Positions 41,474 to 41,522 of a stretch of DNA of 41,522 bases are shown in pieces. The stretch's first letter is position 1. Each line of letters opens with the position of its first letter. Location of the stretch: NCBI GenBank assembly GCA_015999985.1, contig JAECRA010000038.1, forward strand, positions 1-41,522, in the 5' to 3' direction. The position numbers and the translations under genes were made by a program. Under the pieces are notes generated by a model, which made no database searches, had not been told where the DNA came from, and was given only the letters and a program-made list of their open reading frames with translations. The stretch comes from Comamonadaceae bacterium. GTDB lineage: Bacteria > Pseudomonadota > Gammaproteobacteria > Burkholderiales > Burkholderiaceae_C.

Positions 41474-41522
41474 TGGCGACCCTACGGGGATTCGAACCCC
41501 GGTACTCACCGTGAAAGGGTGA
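41474..41522 (-). tRNA. tRNA-Glu (anticodon TTC), partial
   Basis: The 3' 49 nt of a minus-strand tRNA: anticodon loop CTTTCAC, T arm with GGTTCGAATCC, and encoded CCA. The 5' part lies beyond the right edge. It precedes tRNA-Asp in the same direction, so both are probably one transcript. Confidence 0.92.

Noticed and set aside
41348..41522. tRNA genes as attachment site of an integrated island
   Set aside because: No integrase gene and no second copy of a tRNA 3' end was seen in the window.

Overview
The window looks like an accessory catabolic region from a Burkholderiales bacterium, most probably Comamonadaceae. The reasons are six Bug/TctC-type periplasmic receptors without any membrane partner, abundant LysR/IclR/TetR/MarR regulators beside CoA-dependent enzymes, and moderately high GC. 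No phage, plasmid, CRISPR or rRNA genes are visible. The only mobile-element trace is a 182-bp transposase-less element at 26621-26802. The right edge is anchored by tRNA-Asp and a partial tRNA-Glu.

Region A (1-11485) appears to be one regulon. It holds a leftward SDR-GNAT pair, a leftward TetR1-sdaA pair (L-serine ammonia-lyase), a rightward NitT/TauT-type ABC importer (permease, binding protein, ATPase), a second paralogous TetR, and a tightly overlapped rightward operon of enolase-superfamily protein, amidase-signature hydrolase and xylose-isomerase-like TIM barrel. Four related 16-bp palindromes of the form TCAAC-N6-GTTGA lie upstream of the transcription units. Two of them overlap the -35 box of good sigma70 promoters. 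I infer an undescribed pathway that imports a small substrate, opens it by dehydratase/cycloisomerase and amidase chemistry, and may release serine.

Region B (11645-19839) is a Baeyer-Villiger cluster: AraC regulator, D-2-hydroxyacid dehydrogenase, VOC protein, SDR, flavin monooxygenase, Bug receptor, second SDR and a divergent LysR. A TTTTCCG motif recurs in its intergenic regions. It probably oxidises an alicyclic or terpenoid alcohol via ketone to lactone or ester.

Region C (19908-29680) is CoA-linked catabolism: thiolase-like protein, DUF35 partner, two-subunit CoA transferase and Bug receptor in one operon, divergent from an IclR gene with a 21-bp palindrome between them. Then come a cupin, an aldehyde dehydrogenase, the short element, another Bug receptor, an SDR and a divergent LysR.

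Region D (29716-41522) holds a DUF4256 protein, a metallo-beta-lactamase-fold hydrolase with a Bug receptor, a GAF protein, a MarR gene divergent from an amidohydrolase-Bug operon (18-bp perfect palindrome over the promoter), another Bug receptor, a CaiB-type CoA transferase with an acyl-CoA dehydrogenase, a divergent IclR gene, and the tRNAs.
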